From NCBI GenBank assembly GCA_036346275.1, contig CM070722.1, positions 66,563,524-66,627,523 of the forward strand: a stretch of DNA of 64,000 nt, in the 5' to 3' direction. This DNA is from Otatea glauca. Its lineage: Eukaryota; Streptophyta; Magnoliopsida; Poales; Poaceae. The notes beneath the pieces were generated by a model. That model had not been told where the DNA came from, did not search any database, and was given only the letters and a program-made list of their open reading frames with translations. Position numbers and translations under genes: made by a program. Of the stretch, positions 37,405 through 50,900 are shown piece by piece (the stretch's first letter is position 1; each line of letters begins with the position of its first letter).

Positions 37405-38527
37405 GTGAGGCTGAGGTACAACGATCTTTCCTTTTATCTGCATACCGTTGTCTCCTTGGTTCCTTGGCTCCAATCTAGGAGTCGTAGTTCTCGGTATTGT
37501 TTTTACTTAGATTTAACTACTCTTGTATTGGTTTGTGCTGGTCTTACTAATTTGGAAGGGGAAACAAAGCTCATTCCTTGATTTGCCTTCCATTTCTGGT
37601 CTATGTTCTATGTTTTCCCCTTTCTGATTTTTGTTCTTATTTATTCTTTTTACTATGCATTGATAGGAATTATCATGAGTTGTGGTAATGTTTGAACTTT
37701 TGTGCTTTTTCTGAGACAAGGAATAATGATTTGTCTTGTAGTCATGTTAATTTCTTGTGACTGTTCCAAGAACTGCATGCTACTAGTTTTTCCCTTGACA
37801 TCTGATTCTGTGAATTTGGCACCTGAGCAGTGTATGGGTATGCAAGTATGCACTACATGCTTAGCTGCCGGACAGACAGAACGGCATGACCTCACCTAGT
37901 ACTACAATGGAAATTTCTCCAAGAAGTGTGTGTGGAATCTGAGAATCTCGTATCTTTTTTCTTTTCCTTTTTTTCCAATCATCAATTTTGCTTTCTTTCT
38001 TTATTTCATTTTGTAACTAAAAGAAACATTTGGTTACTCGGTTAGCCAGTGACAATATGACCGTAGTCAATGAATCAGGAAATGATATGCATAGTTTTTA
38101 GAGTTTTTCAGAAAATCTGTACGTATCTTTCCCATTTTCTTCAGTGAGGAACTATGTGGAATCTCGTGTTTTTTTCTAGGGGAAATGTTTGCCTGCAACT
38201 CTGCGAATTTATATTAACATAGATCACCTGTCAGGTTTACCAGGATTTCTTCATGTAAGTAGTGTTAGAAATGATCATTAATTCAGATCTAAGCCATTGA
38301 TCCTTTTAGCACACTAGATTCGGTTGTTAGAAATGAGAACATTCGCTTGTGCACATTGTAATTTATTCAAACAAAAAAAATCTATGTGGTCGTAAACAAG
38401 CTTCTTCTGTGTGTACATTTTTGAACAGTATTTAAATTCTGAACTATCTGTTTGGATAATTACTAACAAGCATTAATTGTCATGTACTGAGCAGTAGATG
38501 ATCAAACCATTAATCAACTGAAGCATC

Positions 38528-40976
38528 ATGAGCTCCCAGATTGTTGTTGCTGTGAAGCAAGTTGCTGCTCCGGACAAAACAGTGCGTGATTGTACATCCA
38601 AACAGCCTTCAATTCATAAGCTATTCGATGCTAAATTGGACCACCAAGGGTTGGTGGATGACAATTTGTCATCCACCAGTCAATCGTCGAACATCAAGAA
38701 CGAGCTGATCCGATCATCAAGCTTGCCAAAGAGTCTGCCATTGAACGTTCAGAAAAGAAGCCCTGAATCTGATCCTGAAAGTCCGTTGTCTCATGTCTCA
38801 CATCCCAATTTTTCAGACCCCATATTCTCAAATTCATCAACCTTCTGCACAAGCTTGTTTTCATCGTCTTCAACAAACTCCGAGCCATGCCGGCAAATGG
38901 GCACTTTGCCTTTCTTGCCTCACCCTCCTAAGTGTGAGCAGCAGGTTTCAGCAGGGCAGTCATCAAACTCCTCCCTGCTCCTCAAAGGTGATATTGGCGA
39001 TGCTCATGATGAAGCAGAACACTCAGATGATCTCAAAGACTTCCTCAATCTTTCCGGAGATGCTTCTCATGGCAGTTTCCATGGAGAAAACAATGCCTTG
39101 GCTTTTACCGAGCAGATGGAATTCCAGTTCTTGTCTGAGCAGCTAGGAATTGCCATCACTGACAATGAGAGTCCTCGGTTAGATGTGAGTTCATTGATTC
39201 CCTTAATGAAACATTTATTGACTGTAATGTGAGGGTAACAATTTGTCCACTGAAGTTTTGGCATTTCCAAATCCTCCAAGACTGTTCTGTTTCTAGATTC
39301 TTACTCTGTTTCTAGATTCTTACTGGCATTCTTCCTCTGATCTGTTGTTTTTTAGGACATATACGACACACCACTGCAACTGTCATCTCTTCCAGTTTCA
39401 TCTTGCTCCAACCAGGGTTTACAGGATATAGGATCTCTGGTTAAAGTCCAGCTTAGCTCATCTCGCTCATCTTCTGGATCTGCAACAACTAACAAGGCAA
39501 GATTGAGGTGGACGCTGGAGCTCCATGAGCGTTTTGTGGAGGCTGTGAACAAGCTTGAAGGACCTGAAAGTAGGGTGATCCTTCTGCTTTATTTCCCAGC
39601 TAAACAAATCATCCTTAAGTTGTATCTAAATAGTTTACTTGAATATCTGATACAGAAGCAACTCCTAAGGGTGTGCTGAAACTTATGAAAGTTGATGGCC
39701 TGACCATCTATCATGTAAAGAGTCATTTACAGGTACCATTGTAGATTCTTCCCCCTTTTCAGTGAAGACTGAAAAATCAAGTATCTATTCTGTCTTTTTT
39801 ATTGTTACTTAAGTTTTACCTGTCCTTATTGTACAGAAGTACCGACTTGCAAAATATCTTCCAGAAACTAAAGAAGGTAACCAACGAGAAAAATAATTGC
39901 TAATTACTTGGTACTTAGTTCAGACCTGTTTATAATAGCAGGTGTTTCTTGTACAGTTTTACCATAACTCACACACTCTATGTTCTATGTAGACAAGAAG
40001 ACTTCTTCAGAGGATAAGAAAGCACAGTCAAGTAGTAGTGGAAATGATTCGGGCAAAAACAAGTGAGCCCTCCTAATTGCTTACACCTGAATTCACGTAT
40101 GTAAACACCACTCTCTTAGAAGCTTACTTCGCTTTCCTTGTCCTATTTGTTAGGAACTTACAAGTGGCAGAAGCTCTAAGGATGCAAATGGAGGTTCAGA
40201 AACAGCTTCATGAACAATTAGAGGTGGGTATCAGAAACTCTGGAGTGCAGGCTAATCTGTTATTTGTATTAGAGGGTTCAAGCATAGGTTTATTTTCTCG
40301 GTAAATATATCAGATTTATCTTTGAAAATCGCCTGAAGTTGGGTGTCAGTTCTAGATTAATCTAAACTGTGATGTATCGGGTAGAACTGCATAATTCTGC
40401 ATCAGTCATCACTATGATTGAATAGGCCAATTTAACAACATCCATATGTTTCAGAAATGACTACATAGAAGAACTATTTATTTACCGGAGTAATGCTTGC
40501 GTATATATTAACTGATAGATTTTCACCATCATGGCTACTTCAACACTATTGCGAGTTTTCTGCACTTCAGTTAAATTAGCATTTGTCATGTAAGATATAC
40601 AGTAGTAGTCAAGAAATATGCTGCTCGCCAATTTTAGTACTACCTAGATATTACCAATTCTGACAATGTGTACTGTACCCACCAGGTGCAAAGGCAATTA
40701 CAGCTAAGAATAGAGGAGCATGCCCGATACTTGCAGAGAATATTGGAAGAGCAACAGAAGGCCAGCAGCTCCCTCTCGCTGAAAAATCCAACCGAAGCAC
40801 AAGCAGGGTTGCCTGAATCGACATCGAAAGAGAAGACTGAATCTAAAGCAGCCACCACCTCACCTCAGCCGTCCAAGAACAGAGCCCCGGACGCAGACAC
40901 AGAATGCAGCTCGCCAGTGGGTAAGAAGAGAGCAAAGTTTCACGCCGATCTCGAGAGTGAGTCCCCGTGTTCATAG
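38528..40976 (+). CDS. PHR4: MYB-CC transcription factor, PHR4-like (phosphate starvation response)
   Basis: Coding exons 38528-39184, 39356-39569, 39656-39732, 39837-39876, 39993-40062, 40154-40223, 40686-40976; 472 residues, introns GT-AG and in phase. A long N-terminal region (LPFLPHPPKCEQQ, DDLKDFLNLSGD, FQFLSEQLGIAI) is shared with rice PHR3/PHR4. The single MYB (GARP) repeat is at about 266-326 (RLRWTLELHERF...KATPKGVLKLMK...IYHVKSHLQKYR), and the MYB-CC coiled coil with its LHEQLE motif at about 354-400. Such proteins bind P1BS sites (GNATATNC) and drive phosphate-starvation genes, restrained by SPX proteins. One oddity is TLELHERF where the family has TPELHERF. PHR4 is preferred over PHR3 only because of the neighbouring genes. 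Confidence 0.93.
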
Positions 40977-41311
40977 CCGTGCCGGGCATGGCCAATGCTT
41001 AGCACCATTGTTACCAGAATTGTTGTAAACCCCCCGCGAATCGTGAATCGGATTCGTCGAACCTGAGACGGTTTAGGTTATGGAGTTCATGTTCGCAGTG
41101 GAAATTAGAAGAAAAAGTGACGAACTACGAACCTGAATCCCGTGCTGCGACTGAGATAAACCGCGTTTCTGGTAACAATGCTTAGTGCTGCTTGTAACTT
41201 GTAGAAGCTTAGCATTTCTCAGTTCCTGCTGGTTTCTTCTCGTGCATCTTGTGAATGAGTTATGGGCTTATGGCCATGATTTATGGTGGTACGGACTTGA
41301 GATTTTAGCCA
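40977..41311 (+). other. 3' flank of PHR4
   Basis: This is presumed 3' untranslated sequence. Its last 37 bases (41275-41311) reappear at 43882-43918 with one mismatch. Confidence 0.6.
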
Positions 41312-43083
41312 TTGTATATAATTTGACTTTGGAAATGAAAAATGGGAACCCATAAGCAGATCATAGTATGGATTTTGTTATCCTAGTTTTTTTTACACAC
41401 TTGATTGAATGGATTTTGCTAGCGTCCGGAGATATGGTGTTGTTTTTGGTAAACATTAGGAGATAACACTTCTTAGTCAGCTTTTGGTAAAAAAAAAGAG
41501 GGAGACTCTTTCAGTGTTACACCACCTTTTCCTGTTGTTTTTTTACCTAAATGCCCCTCCACCAAGGCCTCCTGGGGGCAGCCTGACACCACCCAAGTTT
41601 TCCCGAAATGGCGAGGGGACGAAACGCCTTTCGGTCTAGTCTCACCCGAAAAACCCCTCCTTTTCTCGTTCTTGGCCCCGCCTCCCTTCACCTGTGAGTG
41701 CTGTGCTGTTCGGAGTCCCCAAGAAGCACAACCGCAGCAAGGAGAGGGGATGGGAAGGGAAGGGGAACGGTAGGCGAAGTCGGGCTCGTCGTCGTCAGCG
41801 CCGGCGGTTTCGTCGGAGACGCCGGGGGGAGGCTGTAAGACGGCAAGCGTGGCGGCGGCTTGCTGTGATCCCCTCTGGTTCACGCGCGGGAGAGAGAGAG
41901 AACGGTAAAATTCTTGAGAGGACGGTTGCACAAATATTAAAGCATGAAGATTTGTGTAATTGGTATTGGGCCAATAGCTGTGAAAAATATTCCCGGCCAG
42001 ATCAGGGCTCTATGCTACACAAGAAAGTCCTTTTAGTTCAATTAGAAAAAACCACCTTTTTCTTCATTTAGGTTTTGGCTGCTTAGGTTGCAATGTTGGA
42101 TTCTGAAAGGCCTGAGTCGATTAGAGTGAGGGATCACATGGCTGGGTTCTTTTCATTTGAAAAGAAAAATTAGCACACGAGCATTGCACGGGAAAAAGAG
42201 CTACCAAACGAAGGAAGTGCTTAAACTTTGGATTGTGGCATATTTATAAAATCTTCTATTGTTCCGCGGGAATTAAATTTTGTATTGGAAGGTAATTTCG
42301 CTGCACGCCACTAGTTCTGCAGGGGTATTAGTACTGTAGAGCCAGCGTTTAGTTTTTCCCTTATATAATATCGCTATCCAAATTGTTCGGTCGATATTAC
42401 CAAAATTGTTACTCTTTTACTTATGTCGGTGGGGACGCAAGGTTGCAAACCCATCCAACCAGGTTTGAGCCACACTTCTAACTTAATACAAAGTGTATGG
42501 GGGAATACGTCTTATCCCTTCACACCATGTTTATTTGTGAATCCTTAATGATTGGAAAATCAATTTTTAGACAACAAGAACTGTGTCCATCCATCAAATC
42601 TGTTATATTTTTATTTATATTGGACTATTTGTAAGGTTCATTCGTGAATCCTTCATGATTGTAACAATCAATTTTTAGATATCTTACACTCCCTCTGTTG
42701 ATTTTTATTAGGCGTCCACGCATTTCGAGATTCTAAGTTTGTAAACTTTGATCAACAATTAGCCCAACAATATATAGATTATATGACAGAAAAGTGATAC
42801 CGTTAGATTCGTATTTGAAAGCACTTTCCTATAGTTATGATTTTGTAGCTATGAACAAAGTATTATAAAAGAAATTAATGGTCAAAGTTTAACTTTGAAA
42901 ACCGTACCAAGTTAAATCACGCCTTATAAAAATCAACGAAGAGTATTTATTAGGAAGAACAGTGTTGATGAGGAAGCAGATGAAATATGATAGTTTGTGA
43001 AACATACGTTAGATACATGAAAATTTGGAATAAGACACTGTTAATTATTGTGCATTACAGTCTCTGTCTTCACTTATCTTCAG
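41312..43083. other. block between PHR4 and the BED/DUF659 fragment
   Basis: Bases 41560-41910 are GC-rich and could be the untranslated or short first exon of the BED/DUF659 fragment. The remainder reads like an intron and contains a Stowaway-like element. Open frames in the GC-rich part have no recognisable product. Confidence 0.4.
42687..42945. mobile_element. Stowaway-like MITE
   Basis: The left end CTCCCTCTGTTGATTTTTAT and TTAGGCGT is mirrored on the right by ACGCC-TTAT-AAAAATCAACG and AAGAGTA. CTCCCTC followed by a direct match is the usual terminus of Stowaway elements (Tc1/mariner). The interior is AT-rich and non-coding. The TA target duplication is not clean. Confidence 0.75.
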
Positions 43084-43915
43084 GTTTGCGCTGTCCAAGG
43101 AAAAGCATGGCAAAGCCATTGATGAGGAAGGCAAGAAGGTTAGCTTCACTTACTGCGGAAAGGTGGTTTTGGGGTACAACCGTCTGGAGCACCACGTATC
43201 AGGCATCAGGGGCAATGTTTGTCCGCTCAACGTAGTACCTGACAGTGCCAAGGTTAGCATAAAGAGTTATCGCAAGGAAGATTGGGTGATCAGAGAAATA
43301 GGCAAACTGAAATATCCTGAGGTTCCTCTGATAAGAAACACATCCCCTCCATCTGCTCAAGTCCATCGACCACTTTTGCAGCCAACTGCATCAAGTACGG
43401 ACCAAGGGGGCTCTGTCAATGTGAACCGCTGCTATCTTCAGTACACACAGAATTCGATGCAGCCCATGGCAACCACACAAGAAAATGCTAATGATTTTTC
43501 TTGCAGTGCAACTTCTTATCAGCAGGGAGGTCAGACTTTTTACTCTGATTCTCTGGCAACAAAATCAATAGGCAAGCTCATATTTGAAGCCGGACTTGAG
43601 CCTGGTATTCTCCAGTCACCATCTTTTGAGCACATGGTTGATATGCTCACCCATGGGGCCCAGTTTGCAATGACTTCTTATGAATCTATTCTGCAGGAAC
43701 AACTAAGAGATGTTCAGCACCGTGCAAGGGAACTAAAGCAACACTGGGAACGAAGTGGTTGTAGTGTAATTTTGGATAGTTGGAAAAGCCAATGTGGTAA
43801 AAGCTTCACAAGTGTTTTGGTGCATTGCAGCAAAGGCATGTTGTTCCTCAGATCCATGGATGTCTCTACAATCATTGATGACATGATATATGGTGGTACG
43901 GACTTGAGATTTTAG
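43084..43915 (+). pseudogene. truncated BED-finger / DUF659 hAT-like gene
   Basis: After an acceptor at 43083 the frame reads FALSKEKHGKAIDEEGKKV, then YCGKVVLGYNRLEHHVSGI, a BED zinc finger whose first Cys appears replaced (SFTYC where CNYC is usual). A linker follows, then the start of a DUF659 domain: LEPGILQSP, SYESILQEQLRDVQ, SGCSVILDSWKSQCGKSF, GMLFLRSMDVSTIIDD. DUF659 proteins derive from hAT transposases and normally continue for hundreds of residues with a C-terminal dimerisation domain. Here the frame enters the 37-bp repeat copied from the PHR4 3' flank and stops after YGGTDLRF. There is no ATG in the exon; a start would need an upstream exon. Probably a gene fragment. Confidence 0.8.
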
Positions 43916-46900
43916 CCAAAGTCCTCCTTCGGCCGTCGACTTCCTCCACTGCCGAGGTAATTTGTACAGATTTCTCGGTCGCATCGGTGGGTATTTTTAG
44001 TTCATTGTTCATATATATGTTTGAATGTTTCCTGACCTCTGTATTCTGTAAGGCGCTCTACGAATGCCAATTGTTGATTGCTATCTATTCTCCTATTTAG
44101 AAATTAGAAAATTGTACCGAGACGTAGAAATTGTTTTCTTGAACTGAAATATGTACTAAGGATAAATTGTGTTCTTGAACTGAAATTTCTAAGCCATAGT
44201 TTAATTGTGCAGGCACTATACACAGATGCGATTGTCTCTACTCAACATATATGTCGGTGATTATGACCTCAAGATAATATATGGCATGTCACTGATGATA
44301 TAATATGGAGTAACGTCACCATTCGAATATGTAAATTCGAACTCTTTATGTATATTGAATTAGTCTAGAATCATATTAGTACACACAGTTACAATATAAA
44401 TGTAATATCAATTCTATACGTAGCAAAATAAGAATAAACGAGCTAAATTTAATTACTAAATAAATAAATAGGTGTTATGATTTTGTGGTCGAGTTTACAC
44501 TTGTTATGCCACGTAATACTTAAGCAGTAGAAAAGAACTGTTGTGGAAAAACAAATAAACTCCCATGTGACCTGTCACACAGGCAATCGACTAAGGCTCA
44601 AATTAATAGTCGGTCTCTTCAAGATACTCATTCAAAGCCGGTGTTGACTCTTTCTCTTTTCTAACTAAGTGATGTTTATTGCAAAGGTGAGCATATGGAG
44701 TACTTAACAAGTTGTGTACATAATACAAGTCTAAATAATTATATGCAGGCTTATTACAAAGGATGACTGATATGATTTATGTTTGCATAAAGTAATCTTC
44801 TGCATTTGAATACAATTAATAGGTTGAAAGAATAAGTAAAACAGATATCAATAATAGTAGGCACCAAGAACTTTCAAAAAGATGCATATAGCCTAAACCA
44901 CCTTTCTAGTTTTGTTTTATAAAATCTAACCTAATGTGAAATTTCCGAGTATTATTTATTACTAGGGACATGACTATTCAAATTGTTTTAGACTCTGTAG
45001 AAGTTGTATATTTTACCCACAAAATGCTATTAGCTTGATCGAAGACGATCACAACTAAGACTTTTTGAAACATTTCCACACCAATTGACCCTTCGAGCGA
45101 ACTTTGAACCAGTAGCCTAACACACATAGTAGGCTCGGAGCGCACCGTTAGATTACAGGATAGGATCCGTCCATGATGTAGCACACCAAGTGAGACTACA
45201 CCTTTCACCCAAGCACACAACCTAATCTATCTCCCGAGGTAGCCAATGATGAGACTCTGTAACTTTTTAAGCTAGGCACGCATGTCCTATTATAGACATA
45301 TGGTTGTACGATGTGTCTCAATTCAATGGCGTATAAGATTAAGTCCTTAATTGACCATAGCAAGACTACCCAATGCACTACTCTTGGACATAGATTAACA
45401 AAGAATTATACAAACCCTCACTCAATTCACTGCACATAGGTTGTCACAGTCTTGCCATTTGCCCCCAATCTAAATCATTTTTCTACCTCTGTTGGTTAAA
45501 AGCGCAATGCATGCACCATCAGATGACAACACATGATACACTCTTTCTCACAAAGATATTCCATAATCACTTAGTCATGTCCAAATTTGTATTTCAAAAT
45601 AATACCAATAACCCGCTAAGCATACTAATCAAGTCTAAACCAACCCACGTTGGTTCTACATTATTGATCAACTAATAATTAACCAACATAGGATGACAAA
45701 TGATCATAGTAATACAAATAACAAGGTAGTCATATCTCAAACAGGTTGTATAGCTAATCTCGAAATAATAAATTATTTGATACTTTGAATTAGCATACAA
45801 TAATTCGAAGCAAAATATATGTGTAAAAGTTGCATGCAATATGGTCAAAGCACAATTTGCCTTGGAATAAATTGTGGTCTTAACTCTTAAGCAAACTCTT
45901 CTCCTTTGTATGCTCCTGACACTTCAAAATCTACCTAAAACAAACGATGGAAAGAAAATAAATAACAAACAGAGGAAAAAAAACTCCAAAAATCAAAATA
46001 AATATATCGGAAGGCAGTGCTTCATTTTATAAAAAAAAATTAAAAACCTGAACAGACTCATTTGAAATTCGTATGAAGGAGAACAGGATCTTAGAAGTTT
46101 GATTGGAAAGGAAAATACTGATAATTGACAGAGAAAAGAGAATACTCTCTCGGGAATGAAATGGTAAGATGAATGGAGGCTAATAGGTGGGGGCTATAGT
46201 CTATAGACCGTGCTCATTGACTAGGATTTGGGTCTACAGTGGACTCGGTTCAAGGATAAGCGGTTTAACTTGTAGACCCATATGTCATATGCTTAGCTCA
46301 CGGTGGACTTGGTCTACGGTGAACCATTCTAGGGTTTGTGATTAACGTGCCACGTGTACACGGCTAATATGGCAGCGGCGCTAAGGTAGTGCACACGTGA
46401 CACCGAGGTGGCTGTTGACGGGGTGGCTGATGTCGGTGGTGATGCTCGGGGACCAAAGTCACGGCGGATGGCAGCGCTCCGGCGAACGACAGTGACGACC
46501 ACGAGTTTTGGATGAGCGAAAGGCACAACCGAGTGAACACGACGAGATGAACTTGATGACATGGACGGCAAGACCTGTGGCGACCTCCGGCGAGCGGCGG
46601 CCCGACCCCAGGTCTAGTTTGAGGTCTTTCCGTTTACTCGAGTCTCGGCGAGTGCAGTGAATCTTATGAGTGAGCAGGAGTAAGACTCGGGAGCTCCTCT
46701 GACCTTCAATTATCTTTGGGAGCCCGTTCACGTTTCACGTGACAGGCCGTAAAAGAGACGAGCGGCCTAGTAATCGTTTGCCTGCTCCATCTTGTCTGCA
46801 AATGCAAATGCAAAAGCAGATGCATCGCTCTGTATGTGCAAGTGCAAGCAAACGAGCTACTGGAGCCAGCTCAGGCACCGGCCTGGAAGCTTTGGCTCGA

Positions 46901-46989
46901 TTGCCTCGTTATACTCTTTTTTTTTCTTTTACATATTTGACCCATTCAAAGGAAATTATGTTTTTAGCCTCCTCCCTTTTCACGGAAGC
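43916..46989. other. 3.1-kb intergenic region
   Basis: Mostly AT-rich sequence without a supported gene. Bases 46190-46330 repeat TAGACC, GTCTAC and GTGGACTTGG-type words. A GC-rich part at 46340-46640 is open on the minus strand but gives a Ser/Arg-rich sequence of no known family. Confidence 0.45.
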
Positions 46990-47276
46990 AGTGACAGATG
47001 ATACGTATCACTTGTCGTGCTTCCGAACCGTAGCACCTTGCCGGTGCGCTGTGGTAGCACAGTGCATCGCAGCAGGTAGAGTGAACCCACTATGACAAAA
47101 AAACTTGATGTGATCCCCAGGCTCGACAGGAGGTTGGACCCGCCGCGGTAGGAAACGTGCCACACACCTTAGGCTCGGCAACAAATCTATTGTGGTCCTA
47201 CACCGCAACAGGTGGTAGCGCCGCACCTGTGCCACGGTTTACGTGCTGCGACAGGTGATACGTGTCGTCTGTCGCT
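46990..47276. mobile_element. inverted-repeat element, about 287 bp
   Basis: The left end AGTGACAGATGATACGTATC continues ACTTGTCG. The reverse complement of the right end reads AGCGACAGACGACACGTATC then ACCTGTCG, 24 of 28 matching, and AACCGT.GCAC recurs further inward on both arms. There is no coding and no clear target duplication, so the superfamily is undecided. Confidence 0.65.
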
Positions 47277-47913
47277 AATTTCATGATCGAAAAGATGGCT
47301 AAATTTGCAAATTCGTTCGCATGCGGATCAAATATGGGAAAAAAAAAGTGGCCTAATAGGCCAAAAACTCCAGCTATTGTCGTTTGCCACCTAGCAGCTG
47401 ACGCGAACCATGCTGGCTGCTGCGTTGATTAATTAAGCATAAACTGCTTACTTCAGAGCTTAGTTGGCTATTATTGTTACGTGTCCCTGCGATCTACTGT
47501 TGGGGCCTGTGCTGCATCACCGCTTCTTAGAATCACTCGTTGATGGGATCACGTGAGACTGCTTAATACACGCTCACCATTCCTCATATGATCGGATTGG
47601 GAAGCCACTCTTCCCCATTCCACTAGCACATCAACCAGCCTGCTAGCTCGACTGATTGTGTCATTGTGCGTGTTAGTGTGTGTGTTTGCTAGTAGTAACT
47701 AGACTACTAATCGGGCGTATATCATTTATATGGACGCAAATTACGGATTATTGAAAGCCTTGAGTCAAAACTCAAAATATACTCGGTACAATATTTGCAA
47801 AATGGAGTACAACTGAGTGCTGACTACACGATGCAAATGAAAAACGAGCCTCGTCATGTTGGGTAACATGCAATGCAAGACGGCTGCGGTTGAGCCTTTT
47901 CAAAGTTGACCAT
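47277..47913. other. intergenic, downstream of HEMB
   Basis: No gene seen. The last part is probably the 3' untranslated region of HEMB. Confidence 0.4.
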
Positions 47914-50900
47914 CTACTTCGATCTCATGCCGCACAAGACGGTGGCGGCCTGACGGGCGAAGTACGACAGGATGATGTCAGCACCGGCTCGCCTGAGGCA
48001 CATGAGCGACTCCAGCATGACCTTCTCTTCGTCGATCATGTTCAGCGCTCCGCCAGCCTTGATCATCGAGTACTCACCAGAAACCTGAAGAGTTAATTGG
48101 AACAAACCCAAGATTGTTAGGTCCATATTAAGGTTGCCCCATACGAAAGCTAAATACTCCCTAAAGATAACTTTGGTAAATAGAAAATCTTATGTCCTTC
48201 AAAGCACTGATCAAATCATCTAGAACTCCAAGGTGGAGATCCATTTAGTGAAAGCTTGGTGGTGTCTGAGAATACAAGATCATGAGTTAGCTGGTTATGT
48301 TTACTACTCCGTTGAGAAATATAGGAAGTATATTGACTTTGCACAAGGATTAAGGAGGTGATCAAATTGAGAAAGGTATGTGATAAAATGACTTAGGTAC
48401 CTTTCATAGCTGTCCTGGAAAGATGAGTGAAAATACTTTGTGTATATGGTAATAAATAAATGCATATGATAGAGAGAGAATAAATAAGGGTATATGAGTA
48501 AAAGTCTCATTAAATCTACATGTAAGTCTTATATTTATCAACAAAATATTTCAAACTATATGCCCTTATATTTCTTACAAAGGGAGTGATACTCTCCCCT
48601 CTTTTTTTGGAAGAGAATAAGAAATCCTCCCTTTAAAGGTTCAAGTATACAACAATCTAACATCAGGTCAGCTTCTAAAGAACAAGGCCTATTGATGCTA
48701 ACAAGAGCATATTTTAATGCCTTACAAAACATGCAAAGACGGAGCATAAGAACAAAATCCATGAGATGGGTAACGGATCAAGGATCAAGCCCTTTCTGTA
48801 TTCTTGGTTGTGCATGTAATGGAAAAAAAGAATATCTAATTATCTACTCCAGACATAGGCAGGTGTAGTCACTACATAGCAATGCATAGTGAACTAGGAG
48901 AACTCTAGTAGCGGTAATGCTTGAAATGACCCAATTGATGGCGTTTTAATTTAAGTACAAATAAACATGAAGAAACATATGGCTGATATTATTAAGAGAG
49001 GAGAAGTTCTTGAGGGGCACGGAGTATACGATGAACTAGTGACTAGTGAGGCGTGCAGCAATTGGATAGACTGAATTATGCAGTATAGTGCTAATGCTAA
49101 AATGATATCATCGATGTCATTGGATGTAGACAGTAAACACTGAACACCTGGTTTTTTGTGTGTGTGGAAAATGGAAATAGTAAAAGAGAAGAGGGACAGA
49201 AAAACACAACTTCACAGCAGTGTGGATTAGCCAATGAACTAACCTGGTATGCAGCAATTGGCAACGCTGAATTATCCCGAAGAAGACGGATGATATCCAA
49301 GTATGGCAATCCAGGTTTCACCTGTCAAATGGGAACCACGATTGTATAACAATATACAAACGAATTATCCTGGTAATATGCCACTGTTATATAAAGCAAG
49401 AAAATTACCAAAAGAATATCAGCCCCTTCTGCCTCATCTGCTGCAGCTTCTAGAAGGGCTTCTCTGTAGTTGGCTGGGTTCATCTGATAACTTAAAGAAT
49501 GGAATGAAAGAACACATTTAGATAATAAGCAACTAAGCTGTACACTAGATGGAAATAGTAGCTTCAGTGTCGGCTCCATACGTCTTCTTGTCCCCAAATC
49601 GTGGATTTGAATCTAAAGCTTCTCGGAATGGGCCATAAAATGAACTGGCATATCTGCACAAACATATATTACAGATGTATCATTCAAATTATAAAGAAAT
49701 GCAGCAGATATAGGATAATGGAAATAATATGACGCCATGAATGACATAGATATGTACTTCGCAGTATAGGACATAATGGAGACATCATGGAAACCCTCAG
49801 CATCCAAAGCAGCACGGATTGCTCCAACACGACCATCCATCATGTCACTAGGGCTGACTACATCAGCACCAGCACGTGCCTATTTAGTTAGAGAAACATC
49901 ATTCAAGTTACCGAACTATTGCACTTATGAAGGTACTCAACCATCAAGACCAAAGCATAATATCAAGAGAAGGGGTGGACCTGTGAAACTGCCTGTTTGC
50001 ACAACTGATAAACTGTTTCATCATTCATGATTACTCCTGACATGATATGGGAACAAACCAACAATTAGGTGGAACTATAAAGGTTGTATTTGCAGACTTG
50101 CTCCATTGTCAAAAACATCTAACTCTGCCAAATACTTTGGCCAGAAAATAGAAATGAAAATAGCTTCCTTAAATTTTAATACATAATTCTAAACTCTAGC
50201 ATCACCATCCAACATAACCAAAAAGCCACACTGATGCCTTGAGTGGTATTAGTTCTTAAGGGTTATCAAAGGGAACACTGAAGAGTAGAATTGCTACAAC
50301 TAGGCACTTACTGCCGATAACCAATTTTCTGAGAACTGTGTGGTTTAATATTATGTATTAGGGCCTTTAAGGATAAGTAGCTCTGGTTGAAGGCTTAGGG
50401 CAGACAATTTATGCATATTCTAGCTGAATTCCATACCATTCTTGCATGGATATACATTGTTTGCTGCATCTTTGAGGAAAAGGAGGAAATTATAGTTCCA
50501 TTGCAATTTTGCAAAGGGGCCAAAACTGACCAGTTGACTGAGTTATCGACTGCCAACATTCTACACAGCAGCATCTCACATTCTCATGTCCCTAGCCAAT
50601 ACCGAACTGGATGCGACAATAAGAACTGAAGTACTACTGGATTGGCTATAACCGGTTTTATACCAGTTTTAGAAAATCCAATCAGGACATGGATAGAGAT
50701 GTCTTGAAACCAGGAGGTCTACATCGATATTTTTCAGAGTAGCTACTAGCTAAACATGTTTCTCACACTACCATCAGCACGTAAGCAATGGATGAAAATG
50801 ATCACATATTATATGTTTAACTCTCTTAGGAGTGCAAGATCAAAAGGTGGCCATTTTCCTTACCATCTTCCCTCACAATGCCATCATGACCATCAGATGA

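Noticed and set aside
41473..42071. Frames of 125-152 residues upstream of the BED/DUF659 fragment
   Set aside because: Arg-rich or Ser/Gly-rich without motifs; more likely an untranslated first exon.
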